The notes beneath the pieces are model-generated. The model worked only from the letters and a program-made list of their open reading frames with translations, had not been told where the DNA came from and made no database searches. Below, piece after piece: positions 1-7,544 of a stretch of 18,789 nt of DNA. Every line of letters begins with the position of its first letter. The first letter of the stretch is position 1. The stretch covers positions 1 through 18,789 of the forward strand of contig JANMLW010000145.1 of assembly GCA_031372765.1 (NCBI GenBank). The letters are read 5' to 3'. Source of the stretch: JADCCX01 sp031372765. Lineage in GTDB: Bacteria > Pseudomonadota > Alphaproteobacteria > Rhizobiales > Beijerinckiaceae. Both the position numbers and the translations under genes were made by a program.

Positions 1-29
1 CCCCGTTCCTGTTTCTTGTTCTATAGCAA

Positions 30-57
30 CCTCACCCCGCGCGTGCGCCGGGTGAGG
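30..57 (-). terminator. Hairpin after fdhB, probable operon terminator
   Basis: An 8-base perfect inverted repeat, CCTCACCC (30-37) and GGGTGAGG (50-57), encloses a GC-rich 12-base loop. It begins 13 bases beyond the fdhB stop codon. Read on the minus strand, the stem is followed by TTGCTATAGAACAAG, which is only a weak U-tract. A terminator or a 3'-end-stabilising hairpin is therefore likely, but it is not a textbook rho-independent terminator. Read-through to genes left of the window is possible. Confidence 0.6.
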
Positions 58-69
58 CATGATCACAAA

Positions 70-666
70 TCAGACGTTGATGCCCTGCTTGTAGGCTGTC
101 TTCCAGCCCCATGCACCTGAACCGTAACCACGCTTCATGACACGCTCGCGGTAGATCTGCTCAACCATCTCGCCATCTCCTGCAAGCAGGGATTTCGTCG
201 AGCACATCTCGGCGCAGAGCGGCAACTTGCCTTCCGCCAGACGGTTGGAGCCGTACTTCTCGTATTCAGCAGCAGAATTGTCCGCTTCCGGGCCACCGGC
301 GCAATAGGTGCACTTGTCCATCTTGCCACGCGAACCAAAGTTCGCGGTCTTGGGATACTGTGGTGCGCCAAACGGACAGGCATAGAAGCAGTAGCCACAG
401 CCGATACACAGATCCTTGGAGTGTAACACCACACCATCAAGCGTTGTGTAGAAGCAGTTCACAGGGCACACGGCGGCGCAGGGTGCATCCGTGCAGTGCA
501 TGCACGCCATGGAGATCGAGCGCTCGCCAGGCTTGCCATCATTGATGGTGACAACACGGCGGCGGTTGATGCCCCACGGCACTTCATGCTCGTTCTTGCA
601 GGCGGTGACGCAGGCGTTGCACTCGATGCAGCGATCAGCGTCGCAGAGGAATTTCATTCTTGCCAT
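70..666 (-). CDS. fdhB: Formate dehydrogenase iron-sulfur (beta) subunit
   Basis: This is the electron-transfer subunit of a molybdenum/tungsten formate dehydrogenase. It should pass electrons from the FdhA [4Fe-4S] cluster towards a quinone-linked or cytochrome partner. The 198 residues contain four ferredoxin-type Cys groups: C13/C16/C19/C23, C55/C58/C63/C67, C87/C90/C93/C97 and C119/C122/C151/C155. This is the four-cluster layout of the DmsB/FdnH/HybA family. There is no C-terminal transmembrane helix of the FdnH kind and no signal peptide, so the protein is probably carried across the membrane together with Tat-targeted FdhA. The ATG at 666 has GGGAGG 8 bases upstream. The gene follows fdhA by 14 bases and is the last gene of the operon seen here. 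Family and role are secure; the exact electron acceptor is not visible. Confidence 0.93.
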   Translation of the reverse strand: MARMKFLCDADRCIECNACVTACKNEHEVPWGINRRRVVTINDGKPGERSISMACMHCTDAPCAAVCPVNCFYTTLDGVVLHSKDLCIGCGYCFYACPFGAPQYPKTANFGSRGKMDKCTYCAGGPEADNSAAEYEKYGSNRLAEGKLPLCAEMCSTKSLLAGDGEMVEQIYRERVMKRGYGSGAWGWKTAYKQGINV

Positions 667-680
667 TGTTCTGTCCTCCC

Positions 681-3638
681 TTAAGCCGCTGCAATCTGGA
701 CAAGGGTGACCTTGCCTTCATGCATGCCTGTCACCGGATCGTATCCATAGGTTGTGACGGTGTTGACGCTTTCGCCCAGGACAATCGGATCGGTGCCCTG
801 CGGATAGTTCTTGCGATGGTCCTCACCCTGAAATTGACCGCCAAAGTGGAATGGCATGAAAGCCACACCCTTGCCGACGCGTTCAGTCACCAGTGCCTTC
901 ATGAAGGCCTTGGAGTTGCTTTCCGGACCGCTGACCATGACTTTCTGGCCATCCACAATGCCGCGTGCCTGTGCATCGGCGGGGTGAATTTCAACGAACA
1001 TGTCCTGCTGCAATTCTGCCAGCCATTTGTTGGAACGGGTTTCTTCGCCACCACCCTCATATTCGACCAGACGGCCTGATGTGAGAATGATCGGGAAGGA
1101 TTTCGCTGTTCCCTTGTCCACAGCGGCTTTCTGGACAGAAAAACCTATGTTGGGCATGCGGAAATGCTTGAAGTCTGGCCGTGTGGGGTATTTCGCCACA
1201 AGATCGGGCCTGGCCGAGTAGATCGGCTCGCGGTGCGTCGGCACTGAGTCAGGCAGGTTCCACGCCACGGCGCGTGCCTTGCCGTTTCCGAACGGGATGC
1301 AGTTATGTGACAGTGCCACACGCTGGATGCCGCCCGACAGGTCAATCGCCCAGGAAACAGTTCCTGGATTATTGCCACCAATACGCAGGATGGTTTCCCG
1401 CTCTTTTTCCGTCAGGTCCTTGTCCCAGCCAAGACGCTGCAACATGGCATAGGTGAACTCAGGGTGGCCGTCCTTGATCTCGGAATCAAGCGGATAGCTG
1501 TTTTGCGCCAGCATGCTGGTGCCTTCCACTTCGCCGGGAAGCAGATTGTCCTTGCCGCGGGTCAGGCCAAAGCGGGGGCGGAAAGCGCCGCCACCATCAT
1601 TGACGTTGAGGTTGGTGTTGTAGAGCAGGTGGGTACCGGGATGTTTGATTTCCGGAGTTCCCCAGCATGGCCATGGCAAACCGTAGTAATCACCCGAGAC
1701 TTCAGAACCATCCTTGGGGGCCCGCAGCGTCACCAGGTCAAATTTGCCCTGATTCTTCATATGCGCTTTCAGGCGCTCTGGGCTTTGGCCGGAATATCCG
1801 GTTGACCAGCCACCACGGTTGATTTCCCGCAAGATAGACTCAGGCTCAGGCTCATCGCCGTATTTGCCCCTCACCATCTTGATGTTCTTGAACATCTCGG
1901 CACCAAAGCCGAGCTTGTTCGCGAGTTTCATCATCACCCAGTAATCATTGGCTGAATCGAAGATTGGCTCAACGATCTTCTCGCCCCACTGCAACGAGCG
2001 GTTAGAACAAGTGCGTGATCCCGCGCATTCGAACTGAGTCGAGATCGGCAAGATGTATGTGCCGTTCTTGCGGTTGACCATGGAAATGAAATTGGTCGGA
2101 TGCGGATCAGCCACCACCAGCAGTTCCAACTCAGCAAGGCCCTTGGCAAGCTCAGGCTGGCGTGGAACGGTGTTGCCGCCGTGCCCGAAGACAATCGCAG
2201 CTTTCACCTTGTCAGGCTGGTCCACATCCTTTTTGTCGTAGGTGACAGCATCGAACCACCGGGTGGAGGGAATACCCGCCATTTCCATGTGCTTCTTGTC
2301 GACAAAGCGCGCCTGCATGGAGTCGTAGGATACTTCCCACACACGCGACCAATGACGCCAGGCTCCTTCGACCAGGCCGTAATAGAGCGGCAATGTCGTG
2401 ATATCGAGACCAAGATCTGTTGCACCCTGCACGTTGCAATGACCGCGGAAGATGTTGGCACCCGTGCCCTGCGAGCCGACGTTGCCGGTGGCAAGCAGCA
2501 GGATGCAGCTGGCGCGCACGTTGGCGGTGCCGACCGTGTGCTGTGTCTGGCCCATGCACCAGATGAGGGTGGCGGGCTTTTCCTTGGCAAATTTCTCCGC
2601 CACTTTCTTCAATTGCTCCGGCGGAACACCCGAGATGTCTTCCACAGTCTTGGGATCGTATTTCTTCACCTCGGCGCGGATCTGGTCCATGCCATAAACA
2701 CGGTTGGCAATGAAATCCTTGTCTTCCCAGCCATTCTCAAGGATGTGCCAGAGAATACCCCACAGCACCGGAATATCTGTGCCGGGGCGGATACGCACAT
2801 ACTCGTTGGCGTGGGCTGCCGTACGGGTCATGCGTGGATCAATGACGATCATGTTGGCGCGATTTGTTTCCTTGCCAGCAAGCACGTGCTGCAAAGAAAC
2901 GGGATGCGCTTCTGCCGGGTTGCCACCCATGATGATCATGGTCTTGGAATTGCGGATATCATTATAGGAGTTGGTCTGCGCGCCGTAACCCCATGTGTTG
3001 GCGACACCAGCCACCGTCGTTGAGTGGCAGATGCGTGCCTGATGGTCGACGTTGTTGGTTCCCCAGAAGGCCGCGAACTTGCGAAACAGGTAGGCTCCTT
3101 CATTCGAGAACTTGGCTGAACCGAGATACCAGACTGATTCAGGGCCGTTCTTCTTGCGAATATCGAGCATCTTGTCGCCGATTTCGTTGAAAGCCGTATC
3201 CCAGGAAATCTTCTTCCACTCGCCGTTTTCCAGTTTCATGGGATATTTGACGCGGCGATCACCATGGACAAGTTCGCGCACAGCAGCACCTTTGGCGCAA
3301 TGCGTTCCCCGGTTGATCGGGCTTTCCCAGGCAGGTTCCTGGCCAACCCAGACACCGTTCTGGACCTCCGCTATGACCGTGCACCCAACCGAGCAGTGGG
3401 TACACATGTTCTTGCGCAGTTCAATGGGTACACCTGCCTTGGCAACACCCATGGCACCTGCGGCTTCTGCACGCTGGACAGCGCCTATTGACAGCGATCC
3501 CAATGCGACGGCGCCACCAGCGACAAGGCCGGAGCGGCGCAGGAATGAACGGCGGTCAACCACACCACCGGCCGATGCACCAAGTGCCGCAGCGAGGGAG
3601 GAGCGGCGCGTTGCGTTATCTCTTCTTTTAACGAGCAT
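681..3638 (-). CDS. fdhA: Formate dehydrogenase catalytic (alpha) subunit, Cys type, Tat-exported
   Basis: This is the catalytic subunit that oxidises formate to CO2 at a bis-pterin molybdenum or tungsten cofactor (985 residues, DMSO-reductase superfamily). The N-terminus has a twin-arginine signal, DRRSFLRRSG (residues 29-38), followed by a Gly/Ala-rich hydrophobic stretch and an AEA site near residue 60. Mature enzyme is therefore expected in the periplasm. The [4Fe-4S] ligands are C79, C82, C86 and C114. The metal ligand is C204, in RICHS, followed by the conserved His205; there is no in-frame TGA, so this is a cysteine and not a selenocysteine enzyme. The molybdopterin-binding core and the C-terminal molydopterin-dinucleotide-binding domain (about residues 850-985) are both present. 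The ATG at 3638 has GAGGAGAGG just upstream. It lies 11 bases after the small Tat protein gene and 14 bases before fdhB. Mo versus W cannot be told from sequence. Confidence 0.95.
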   Translation of the reverse strand: MLVKRRDNATRRSSLAAALGASAGGVVDRRSFLRRSGLVAGGAVALGSLSIGAVQRAEAAGAMGVAKAGVPIELRKNMCTHCSVGCTVIAEVQNGVWVGQEPAWESPINRGTHCAKGAAVRELVHGDRRVKYPMKLENGEWKKISWDTAFNEIGDKMLDIRKKNGPESVWYLGSAKFSNEGAYLFRKFAAFWGTNNVDHQARICHSTTVAGVANTWGYGAQTNSYNDIRNSKTMIIMGGNPAEAHPVSLQHVLAGKETNRANMIVIDPRMTRTAAHANEYVRIRPGTDIPVLWGILWHILENGWEDKDFIANRVYGMDQIRAEVKKYDPKTVEDISGVPPEQLKKVAEKFAKEKPATLIWCMGQTQHTVGTANVRASCILLLATGNVGSQGTGANIFRGHCNVQGATDLGLDITTLPLYYGLVEGAWRHWSRVWEVSYDSMQARFVDKKHMEMAGIPSTRWFDAVTYDKKDVDQPDKVKAAIVFGHGGNTVPRQPELAKGLAELELLVVADPHPTNFISMVNRKNGTYILPISTQFECAGSRTCSNRSLQWGEKIVEPIFDSANDYWVMMKLANKLGFGAEMFKNIKMVRGKYGDEPEPESILREINRGGWSTGYSGQSPERLKAHMKNQGKFDLVTLRAPKDGSEVSGDYYGLPWPCWGTPEIKHPGTHLLYNTNLNVNDGGGAFRPRFGLTRGKDNLLPGEVEGTSMLAQNSYPLDSEIKDGHPEFTYAMLQRLGWDKDLTEKERETILRIGGNNPGTVSWAIDLSGGIQRVALSHNCIPFGNGKARAVAWNLPDSVPTHREPIYSARPDLVAKYPTRPDFKHFRMPNIGFSVQKAAVDKGTAKSFPIILTSGRLVEYEGGGEETRSNKWLAELQQDMFVEIHPADAQARGIVDGQKVMVSGPESNSKAFMKALVTERVGKGVAFMPFHFGGQFQGEDHRKNYPQGTDPIVLGESVNTVTTYGYDPVTGMHEGKVTLVQIAAA

Positions 3639-3649
3639 CTGACCTCTCC

Positions 3650-3877
3650 TCAGTACCGGTTCGTGCGATAATAGGTTTTGACATGCTCGGTCTCGCGGTA
3701 CCGGCTTTTCTTGCGGTCATCCACCGATTCAGCCGCCGCTGCTGGCGTCATGGCGGCATCGCCAGCCACGCCCGCTGCGGCAACGCCTGCCCCGAGGCCT
3801 AGCGCCTTCAGGAAACCACGGCGCGGCATCTGCTTTCCGGGCAGGTCCGTTAATGTCTGTTTCTTGTCAAAGGCCAT
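3650..3877 (-). CDS. Small twin-arginine-signal protein of formate dehydrogenase operon (FdhX type)
   Basis: This is a 75-residue protein that matches the small 'formate dehydrogenase region Tat target' family commonly found just before Cys-type fdhA. A twin-arginine motif, PRRGFLKALG (about residues 18-27), is followed by an Ala/Gly-rich hydrophobic stretch to about residue 50. The C-terminal tail is short, charged and Tyr/Arg-rich, ending YYRTNRY. The molecular role is not established; help in maturation or export of FdhA is the usual inference. Two adjacent ATG codons exist at 3880 and 3877. The second is preferred because GGAGG stands 5 bases before it and only 2 before the first. It sits 30 bases after the HTH-TorD gene and 11 bases before fdhA, inside one operon. 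Confidence 0.85.
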   Translation of the reverse strand: MAFDKKQTLTDLPGKQMPRRGFLKALGLGAGVAAAGVAGDAAMTPAAAAESVDDRKKSRYRETEHVKTYYRTNRY

Positions 3878-3907
3878 CATGTCCTCCAGCTCAATGCTTG
3901 CCTCCGG

Positions 3908-4678
3908 TCAAACCGGCAGGGCAAATCCCTCAGTTTCGATATTGACAAAGGCTTCGCCCACACGGGCCGCAGCTTTGAAGAATGGTGTTCTGGCGCAGCT
4001 TTCCATGTCCGCAAACAGGCGCGTGACCCATGGGCTGATATGCTGCGTGAAGAATACTTTCTGATCATCCTCGCCCATGCCGAATTGGCCGGTGATCAAC
4101 CCGGCCATGACATCAAACAGGATACCGGCATGATCCTCTGGTTCGGCCAAACCGTCAACACGCTCGATACCCAGGCGCGCCATATCCTCGCGGACTTTCG
4201 CAAGGGGACGCTCATGCAGAAACCCTGTCAGATAATAGGAACCGTAGGGCAGCAATTCACCGCGACCAACGCCAACAAAAAGGCGGAAGAACTCTCTCGA
4301 TTCGGTTTCGGCACTTGTTTCATCCGCAGCCTCCGCCAGTGACATGTGCAACAGGCCCAGTGGCGACGCATCGCCCTGCAACCGGCTGATGTCGGCAATC
4401 AATTTGGCTGATGGTGCCTGCCGCATCAGGTTGCCCAGCAGCATATATTCCCGCGCACGGGCCTGATCGACCTCGTCCAGCACGGGCGCTTCACAGCGAT
4501 ACAGATCAGGCCGCAGTAAATCACGAGAAACACCCGTAAGATTTTCAATGCTGATGACACGCTCGGCAGGTATGCGGGTCCAGTTCGACACGGACGGCTG
4601 GGCAATACCAAGAAGGCGCGCCAATGCGGCAACGCCGCCTGCGTTTTCAATGGCCAGTTGAAGCCCTTGATCCTTCAT
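3908..4678 (-). CDS. Fusion of YdaS/Cro-like helix-turn-helix domain with TorD-family chaperone
   Basis: The 256-residue product has two parts. Residues 1-60 form a small DNA-binding domain of the YdaS/Cro type: the segment GGVAALARLLGI, then AQPSVSNW, then IPAERVISIE, ending in RPDLY. Residues from about 72 to 256 resemble the all-helical TorD/DmsD redox-enzyme-maturation chaperones, with REFFRLFVGVGRGELLPYGS and a C-terminal helical bundle. TorD-family proteins bind Tat leaders and guard apo-molybdoenzymes before export, and the next genes encode two Tat leaders (FdhX and FdhA). The ATG at 4678 has GGGAG 4 bases upstream; an alternative GTG at 4699 would overlap an upstream palindrome. An 89-base gap with repeats precedes it. 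A regulator-chaperone that responds to unassembled FdhA is my inference. The domain identities are read from sequence and not from a search. Confidence 0.82.
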   Translation of the reverse strand: MKDQGLQLAIENAGGVAALARLLGIAQPSVSNWTRIPAERVISIENLTGVSRDLLRPDLYRCEAPVLDEVDQARAREYMLLGNLMRQAPSAKLIADISRLQGDASPLGLLHMSLAEAADETSAETESREFFRLFVGVGRGELLPYGSYYLTGFLHERPLAKVREDMARLGIERVDGLAEPEDHAGILFDVMAGLITGQFGMGEDDQKVFFTQHISPWVTRLFADMESCARTPFFKAAARVGEAFVNIETEGFALPV

Positions 4679-4767
4679 TTCACTCCCAAACCGTTTCACT
4701 GAAGGTGAAATCTGTCGGTCTTCTAAAAGACCTATAGCTTCGACCTATATCAGTTCTAAACAAGGCT
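4679..4767 (-). promoter_or_regulatory. Repeat-rich leader before HTH-TorD gene, candidate operator/promoter
   Basis: This is the only sizeable gap inside the formate dehydrogenase operon. It contains a perfect inverted repeat TTTCAC-TGAAG-GTGAAA (4694-4710), a second perfect inverted repeat GGTCTT-CTAA-AAGACC (4717-4732), and a direct repeat of GACCTATA (4729-4736 and 4742-4749) with 13-base spacing. The region is clearly more A+T rich than the coding sequence around it. Since the next gene starts with a helix-turn-helix domain, an autoregulatory operator and internal promoter are reasonable. The hairpin-forming repeats could instead act in the RNA, for example as a processing or attenuation element. 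No confident -35/-10 pair can be assigned. Confidence 0.5.
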
Positions 4768-5412
4768 TCAAGAGGGAAGTGCGCTACCGTGACGTTTGCG
4801 CGCAGTTTCGTAAACAACTGATTCATCAGGTTTATTTTGCACTGCACCATTTCCGGTCTGATCAACGGGATCAGCTTGCCCTAAAGGCATATCCGCATCT
4901 TTGACTAAAGTTGAATGCCCATTTACGGGCTGCGGAGCTTCATTTTGCGGCTCAGTTGCGATCCGGGGTGAATCAATCGCTATTTCAGGCAAATCAGCGT
5001 CTATTTTGGGCGCATTATTGAAAATCTTCTCAACCATGCCTTTGAGGTCAATACCCTCAATGCTGCTGCTCCAGCCTGGAATCGAGTCTGGATTGGCGTA
5101 ATCCAACTGGTAGTCAGCCATTTCGATAAAGTCCCGTATGTCCGGGTCGGTCATCCAGACCTTTCGCAATGCAGCAGCGCGCAAGGCCTCCGGCACATGC
5201 TTCTGGAAGAACGCAGAAACGTCTCTACCGGGCAAAATGTCATCCAGCGAAGGCAAAGGTATCGATTCGTCATTCTCGGACGGAAGATTGGATGGCGGCG
5301 TTTCAACGAGGGGTTGGGCAATCGCCTGTTCGTGCTGCACGGCCTGTTTGCGCTTGGCCCAGCGATCGAGAAAGTTGCCTACAACGGGCTTTGTGTCATC
5401 AGGACGGCTCAT
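4768..5412 (-). CDS. DUF3306 family protein of formate dehydrogenase operon
   Basis: The product is a 214-residue, probably cytoplasmic protein of unknown function. Near the N-terminus is FLDRWAKRK (residues 14-22), and the conserved core LRKVWMTDPDIRDFIEMADY (82-101) is followed by DYANPDSIPGW (104-114). This combination identifies DUF3306, which is typically encoded beside DUF3305 in formate dehydrogenase clusters. The Pro/Glu/Asp-rich linker (about 33-60) and the tail after residue 135 look disordered, and the tail is rich in Asn, Gln and Pro. The ATG at 5412 is preferred over one at 5418 because GGGAGG sits 6 bases upstream. It overlaps the end of the DUF3305 gene by 14 bases, which suggests translational coupling. 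No catalytic motif is visible; an FDH-related accessory role is inferred from context only. Confidence 0.85.
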   Translation of the reverse strand: MSRPDDTKPVVGNFLDRWAKRKQAVQHEQAIAQPLVETPPSNLPSENDESIPLPSLDDILPGRDVSAFFQKHVPEALRAAALRKVWMTDPDIRDFIEMADYQLDYANPDSIPGWSSSIEGIDLKGMVEKIFNNAPKIDADLPEIAIDSPRIATEPQNEAPQPVNGHSTLVKDADMPLGQADPVDQTGNGAVQNKPDESVVYETARKRHGSALPS

Positions 5413-5947
5413 GACCATCCTCCCTTGTTTTCTGCTCACGCAGGATCCGGTCCCGCTCTGGACCCAGCCGCCCCTTGGCCAGTGCTTCGGGATCAGCCTT
5501 GTTGCGTTTGCGTTTGTAAAAACCCCGTTCGACATGATGCTCGTCGATGAACGCCATTAAAGCAACCTGGATCGGTTCTGGCATGGGTATGGCATTCACA
5601 ATGTTCCAACCGGTTTCGGTATAACCTTCTCCCTCCGTGGGATCACAGGTCACCTGCACAAGCTCCGGCATGGCATCATTGTCCTGCGGTTTCAGGATAA
5701 CCCAGATTTTAGGGGCGCCACTTGAGATGTTGTCGCGGTATTGCGGCGTTTCATAGGTATGCGCCTCAAGGGTCGCTTCACCGGCATAGAACATTTCGCT
5801 CTCACCATGCTTGCCCAGCGAAGTGCCAGCCTCAGCCTCGGCCGGCTCTGACAGGATGCTTGAGGCTTCCCAGACAAAGTCGATCCACTGGGAATTGGAT
5901 TTTCGCTTTTCGAGCACAAGGCCAACTTGCATGGTCAGCGTCGGCAT
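5399..5947 (-). CDS. DUF3305 family protein of formate dehydrogenase operon
   Basis: The product has 182 residues and unknown function. The opening residues, LTMQVGLVLEKRKSNSQWID, with a following FVWE, are typical of DUF3305 proteins encoded next to DUF3306 and TorD genes in formate dehydrogenase loci. A second conserved part, KIWVILKPQDNDAMPELVQV, lies in the middle (about residues 80-99). The C-terminal 40 residues are basic and rich in Arg/Lys (FYKRKRNKADPEALAKGRLG), and look helical. No signal peptide or transmembrane segment is seen. Its start codon shares one base with the stop codon of the DUF6352 gene (TGATG), and its end overlaps the DUF3306 gene by 14 bases. Role inferred from conserved neighbourhood only. 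Confidence 0.86.
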   Translation of the reverse strand: MPTLTMQVGLVLEKRKSNSQWIDFVWEASSILSEPAEAEAGTSLGKHGESEMFYAGEATLEAHTYETPQYRDNISSGAPKIWVILKPQDNDAMPELVQVTCDPTEGEGYTETGWNIVNAIPMPEPIQVALMAFIDEHHVERGFYKRKRNKADPEALAKGRLGPERDRILREQKTREDGHEPS

Positions 5948-6978
5948 CAGTTTGTTTCCACAAGTGGCAGGCCTGCAATCAGATTTTGTGGTTTCAGTCG
6001 GATGATCCGGTCTGTGCCCATCGCCAGGATAAGATAAACTGGTTTGGCAGCCAATGAGGGCAGAATGCGCGCCGTGTCGGCAAATGTCATTTCGTAAAGC
6101 GCCACCACACGGGCCTTGTCAGCTTCCGGCACATCCTTGCCATTCCATATCTGGTTGCCGATGCGTGTGGCTTCCTGATCCAAGCCGATGAACCATTGCC
6201 AGTTCTGGTCATGGATTTCCGGCATGGCCCGCACACGCACCTCAAGACCAAGTAGATGCATCAGCCATTGCTCGATCACACGCCCAAGGGCAGGGCGTGC
6301 TTCCTTGTCAAAGCTGAAGTCCATAACGACATCAAAAGCATCGGACCGGGCCTTGTAGCCCTCAGCGTTGTCTCCCAACAGCACATCGAGGCTTTTGGCC
6401 GCTTGCTCGCCGAACATGGCCACGAGCGGCGAGGCATGATGATCAACCTTTGCCCCATCAACCGTTTCCTCGTCTGCCAGCAAAAGCGCGCCATCGTTGA
6501 CGGTCAGGCGCTGGGCACGAAAGAACATCTCGGCAGCGCGCAAGACAAAAGCATCATGCTCTTCGTCCAGTGCGTTGCGCAAAACCGCATGCACCAACTG
6601 GTTGATGAACATCGGTGGCGTTGAGCCCATGCCGTTCTTGACGAGCGCCAGATAGGCTTTCTCGATCGTGCCTGATTTCAGCAGGGTATCGCGAAAGGCA
6701 ACCAGCAGTTTCCAGTTTTCGCGCGCATCGGGATCGGCCAGTTGCTGGATATCCTCAGCTGATACCGGGTCAGACGGCGCGACCATCAGACGGCCATGCA
6801 AGGCACGCTCAGCTTCACAGGCCTCCGGTGGCGGCAGCACTTCCGGCCGCACATAGAATGCTTTCAAAAACTCGTCCGTGATGCCGAGCTGGCCATCATT
6901 GTTGCGTTGTAACAACAAATGGCCGGATGAAACCCAGAACTCCTGTATGTGAACGTGTGGATACGCAGGAGTATTCAT
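5947..6978 (-). CDS. DUF6352 family protein of formate dehydrogenase operon
   Basis: The 343-residue protein has unknown function. Its N-terminal region EFWVSSGHLLLQRNNDGQLG (residues 13-32) and ACEAERALHGRLM resemble a family, as I recall DUF6352, that is encoded with formate dehydrogenase genes in alphaproteobacteria. The protein is rich in helices and acidic residues, has no membrane segment, and contains a His/Asp/Glu-bearing middle segment (KVDHHASPLVAMFGEQAAKS) of unknown significance. It has no clear cofactor motif. The ATG overlaps the stop of the DUF6505 gene in an ATGA junction, which supports this start although it adds about ten residues before the conserved part. A cytoplasmic accessory or quality-control role for FDH is a guess from position. 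Confidence 0.78.
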   Translation of the reverse strand: MNTPAYPHVHIQEFWVSSGHLLLQRNNDGQLGITDEFLKAFYVRPEVLPPPEACEAERALHGRLMVAPSDPVSAEDIQQLADPDARENWKLLVAFRDTLLKSGTIEKAYLALVKNGMGSTPPMFINQLVHAVLRNALDEEHDAFVLRAAEMFFRAQRLTVNDGALLLADEETVDGAKVDHHASPLVAMFGEQAAKSLDVLLGDNAEGYKARSDAFDVVMDFSFDKEARPALGRVIEQWLMHLLGLEVRVRAMPEIHDQNWQWFIGLDQEATRIGNQIWNGKDVPEADKARVVALYEMTFADTARILPSLAAKPVYLILAMGTDRIIRLKPQNLIAGLPLVETN

Positions 6979-7544
6979 CTCTGGTTTCTTCCCTCGGCAA
7001 GGGTTGCAAGATCAACCCTTTCCTGGATGTTTTCGTCTTCCTCACCTTCAACCTCGTGAAACGTGAAGACACGGCTCATGGTGTCCTTGTTGAAGGGCAG
7101 ACCGGCTTTGACGGTGCGGAATTGCTCGCGGATATCGCCGCTATCGGATAGGCTGCGGTGAATGATCACCAGTGTCTGCTCAGGATGATCGGCACAACTC
7201 TCGGCAAAGCGGATTTCTTCATCCGCTGCCGCCAGTGCAGTTCCCATGTCAGGCGCCCCGTGGTCATTCACCAGATATTCGGCAAGGTGTCTTGCGGCTT
7301 CGTCACGTTCCTCTTGTGAGGCATTGACCACGACCGCAAGCGTTGACCAGCCACCGGTATCGATGCCAAGCCAGCCGGATCGGAAGGCAATGCGGCGTTT
7401 TCCTTTCACTTGCGTCAGGTCCTCATCCCAGAACATGAATGAGCCAGACACGGCCCATTCACCTGGCTCTGCAGCCTTGTCGAAAACGAAGCTGTCAGAG
7501 GCATCAAGCCGTATCGTGCGCAGCAGTTTGGTTGTCACGCTCAC
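6975..7544 (-). CDS. DUF6505 family protein of formate dehydrogenase operon
   Basis: The 189-residue protein has unknown function. It begins KLLRTIRLDASDSFVFDKAA, continues GEWAVSGSFMFW (residues 28-39), and has FRSGWLGIDTGGWSTLAVVV (54-73). This pattern matches a small family (DUF6505 as I recall) that accompanies DUF6352 and formate dehydrogenase. The remaining sequence is a predicted alpha/beta fold followed by an acidic C-terminus. There is no signal peptide and no Cys-rich motif. The start is a GTG at 7544 in a GTGA junction with the stop of the preceding ligase-like gene; the 3' end overlaps the DUF6352 gene by 4 bases. Coupled translation of the three genes is therefore likely. Function unassigned. 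Confidence 0.77.
   Translation of the reverse strand: MSVTTKLLRTIRLDASDSFVFDKAAEPGEWAVSGSFMFWDEDLTQVKGKRRIAFRSGWLGIDTGGWSTLAVVVNASQEERDEAARHLAEYLVNDHGAPDMGTALAAADEEIRFAESCADHPEQTLVIIHRSLSDSGDIREQFRTVKAGLPFNKDTMSRVFTFHEVEGEEDENIQERVDLATLAEGRNQR

Noticed and set aside
2100..3023. 307-codon open frame on the plus strand opposite fdhA
   Set aside because: It lies entirely antisense to the conserved molybdopterin core of fdhA. Its translation has no recognisable domain and there is no ribosome-binding site; open shadows are common opposite GC-rich genes.
3022..3040. Selenocysteine at the FdhA active site
   Set aside because: The metal-ligand position is a Cys codon (RICHS, Cys204) and no in-frame TGA or SECIS hairpin is needed.
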